DNA of 46,591 nucleotides from a virus. The translations under genes and the position numbers were made by a program. Location: IMG/VR virus record IMGVR_UViG_3300035698_006590, positions 1 to 46,591 of that record. One strand, 5' to 3'. Numbering within the stretch: position 1 is the stretch's first letter; every line of letters starts with the position of its first letter. The notes under the pieces were generated by a model. It was not told the DNA's origin. It searched no databases and saw only the letters and a list, made by a program, of their open reading frames with translations. This document shows positions 46,375-46,591 of the stretch, one piece after another.

Positions 46375-46393
46375 GTGACGATGAAACCGTCAC
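46375..46393 (+). repeat. Hairpin repeat GTGACGATGAAACCGTCAC
   Basis: A 19-nt stem-loop with 18 of 19 bases identical to 42269-42287 (there GTGACGATGAAACTGTCAC). Both can extend outward into longer hairpins, and the loop GATGAAAC is constant. It may be a recognition site for a protein or RNA. Confidence 0.55.
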
Positions 46394-46493
46394 TCCTTCT
46401 AGAAAAACAAAACCAAACAAAACAAAGCAAGACATCATGCATATCAGGCATTTCAGGCATATTAGTATATTAGTATATATATTGCGCCGACAC

Positions 46494-46591
46494 CCCACTT
46501 TTTTTTCTCTTCATTCGTCATGTCATTACACTCGGCTTGCCCCCCACCCCCCTCTATGCGCCACGCCCTTCCTTGTATATGCACCACCCCC
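46494..46591. repeat. Right-end sequence matching the degraded start
   Basis: A T-run, then CTTCATTCGTC, then C-rich stretches in the same order as positions 1-104. This copy keeps more base diversity, so it is probably the correct version of the terminal or junction sequence. Confidence 0.6.

Noticed and set aside
1-46591. CRISPR arrays, insertion sequences, integrase and attachment sites
   Set aside because: No regularly spaced repeats, transposase motifs or tyrosine/serine recombinase were seen on either strand.

Overview
The window is almost the whole genome of a tailed, apparently short-tailed (podovirus-like) phage of an unidentified bacterium. Strong AGGAGG-type ribosome sites, extended -10 sigma-70-type promoters and a GH25 lysozyme with an SH3-like tail would suit a Gram-positive-type host, but nothing in the sequence fixes the host. 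I see no integrase and no DNA polymerase, so the phage is probably virulent and probably replicates with the host polymerase. The first ~100 bases are a C-enriched, degraded copy of the last ~100 bases. The molecule is therefore probably circular or terminally redundant, and the two ends should be read as joined.

Read that way there are two transcription blocks. The rightward block runs from about 42 kb through the junction to 3.9 kb. It begins with a very large structured non-coding RNA (42361-43125), followed by a macro-domain protein overlapping a DUF4326-like protein, several small proteins set in hairpin-rich spacers, an ArdC-type antirestriction protein, a protein ending in an SSB-like acidic tail and a small HExxH protein. 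It ends at a terminator near 3.95 kb.

The leftward block runs from 41.65 kb down to 3.9 kb. Its late part (41.65-17.8 kb) carries, in order of transcription, a membrane coiled-coil protein, terminase subunits, portal, a Gly-rich protein, a 2393-residue giant virion protein, scaffold, major capsid protein, a decoration-like protein, tail connector, a large beta-rich tail protein, fibres, a nuclease-like protein inside the tail module, and lysozyme. A holin-like gene follows at 17.4 kb. Its early/middle part (17.3-3.9 kb) carries a replication initiator, a DnaB-type helicase, many small zinc-binding or membrane proteins, a cluster of three glycosyltransferase-like genes plus a sugar-type methyltransferase, a VRR-NUC nuclease, a Toprim primase, a RecB-like nuclease, MazG, a probable ribbon-helix-helix regulator, another glycosyltransferase, two tRNA-Ser genes flanking a tRNA-sized structured element, and an HNH nuclease.

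Four promoters share TTGACA, a TGG-extended -10 and an overlapping TGACAAC/GTTGTCA inverted repeat. They look like one co-regulated early regulon on both strands. The late operon has its own promoter at 41.7 kb with a different inverted repeat. The most interesting element is the ~740-765 nt RNA at 42361-43125. Nested perfect helices, including a 24-bp closing helix joining ends 700 nt apart, mark it as a large ornate RNA of the GOLLD/ROOL kind or a new class.
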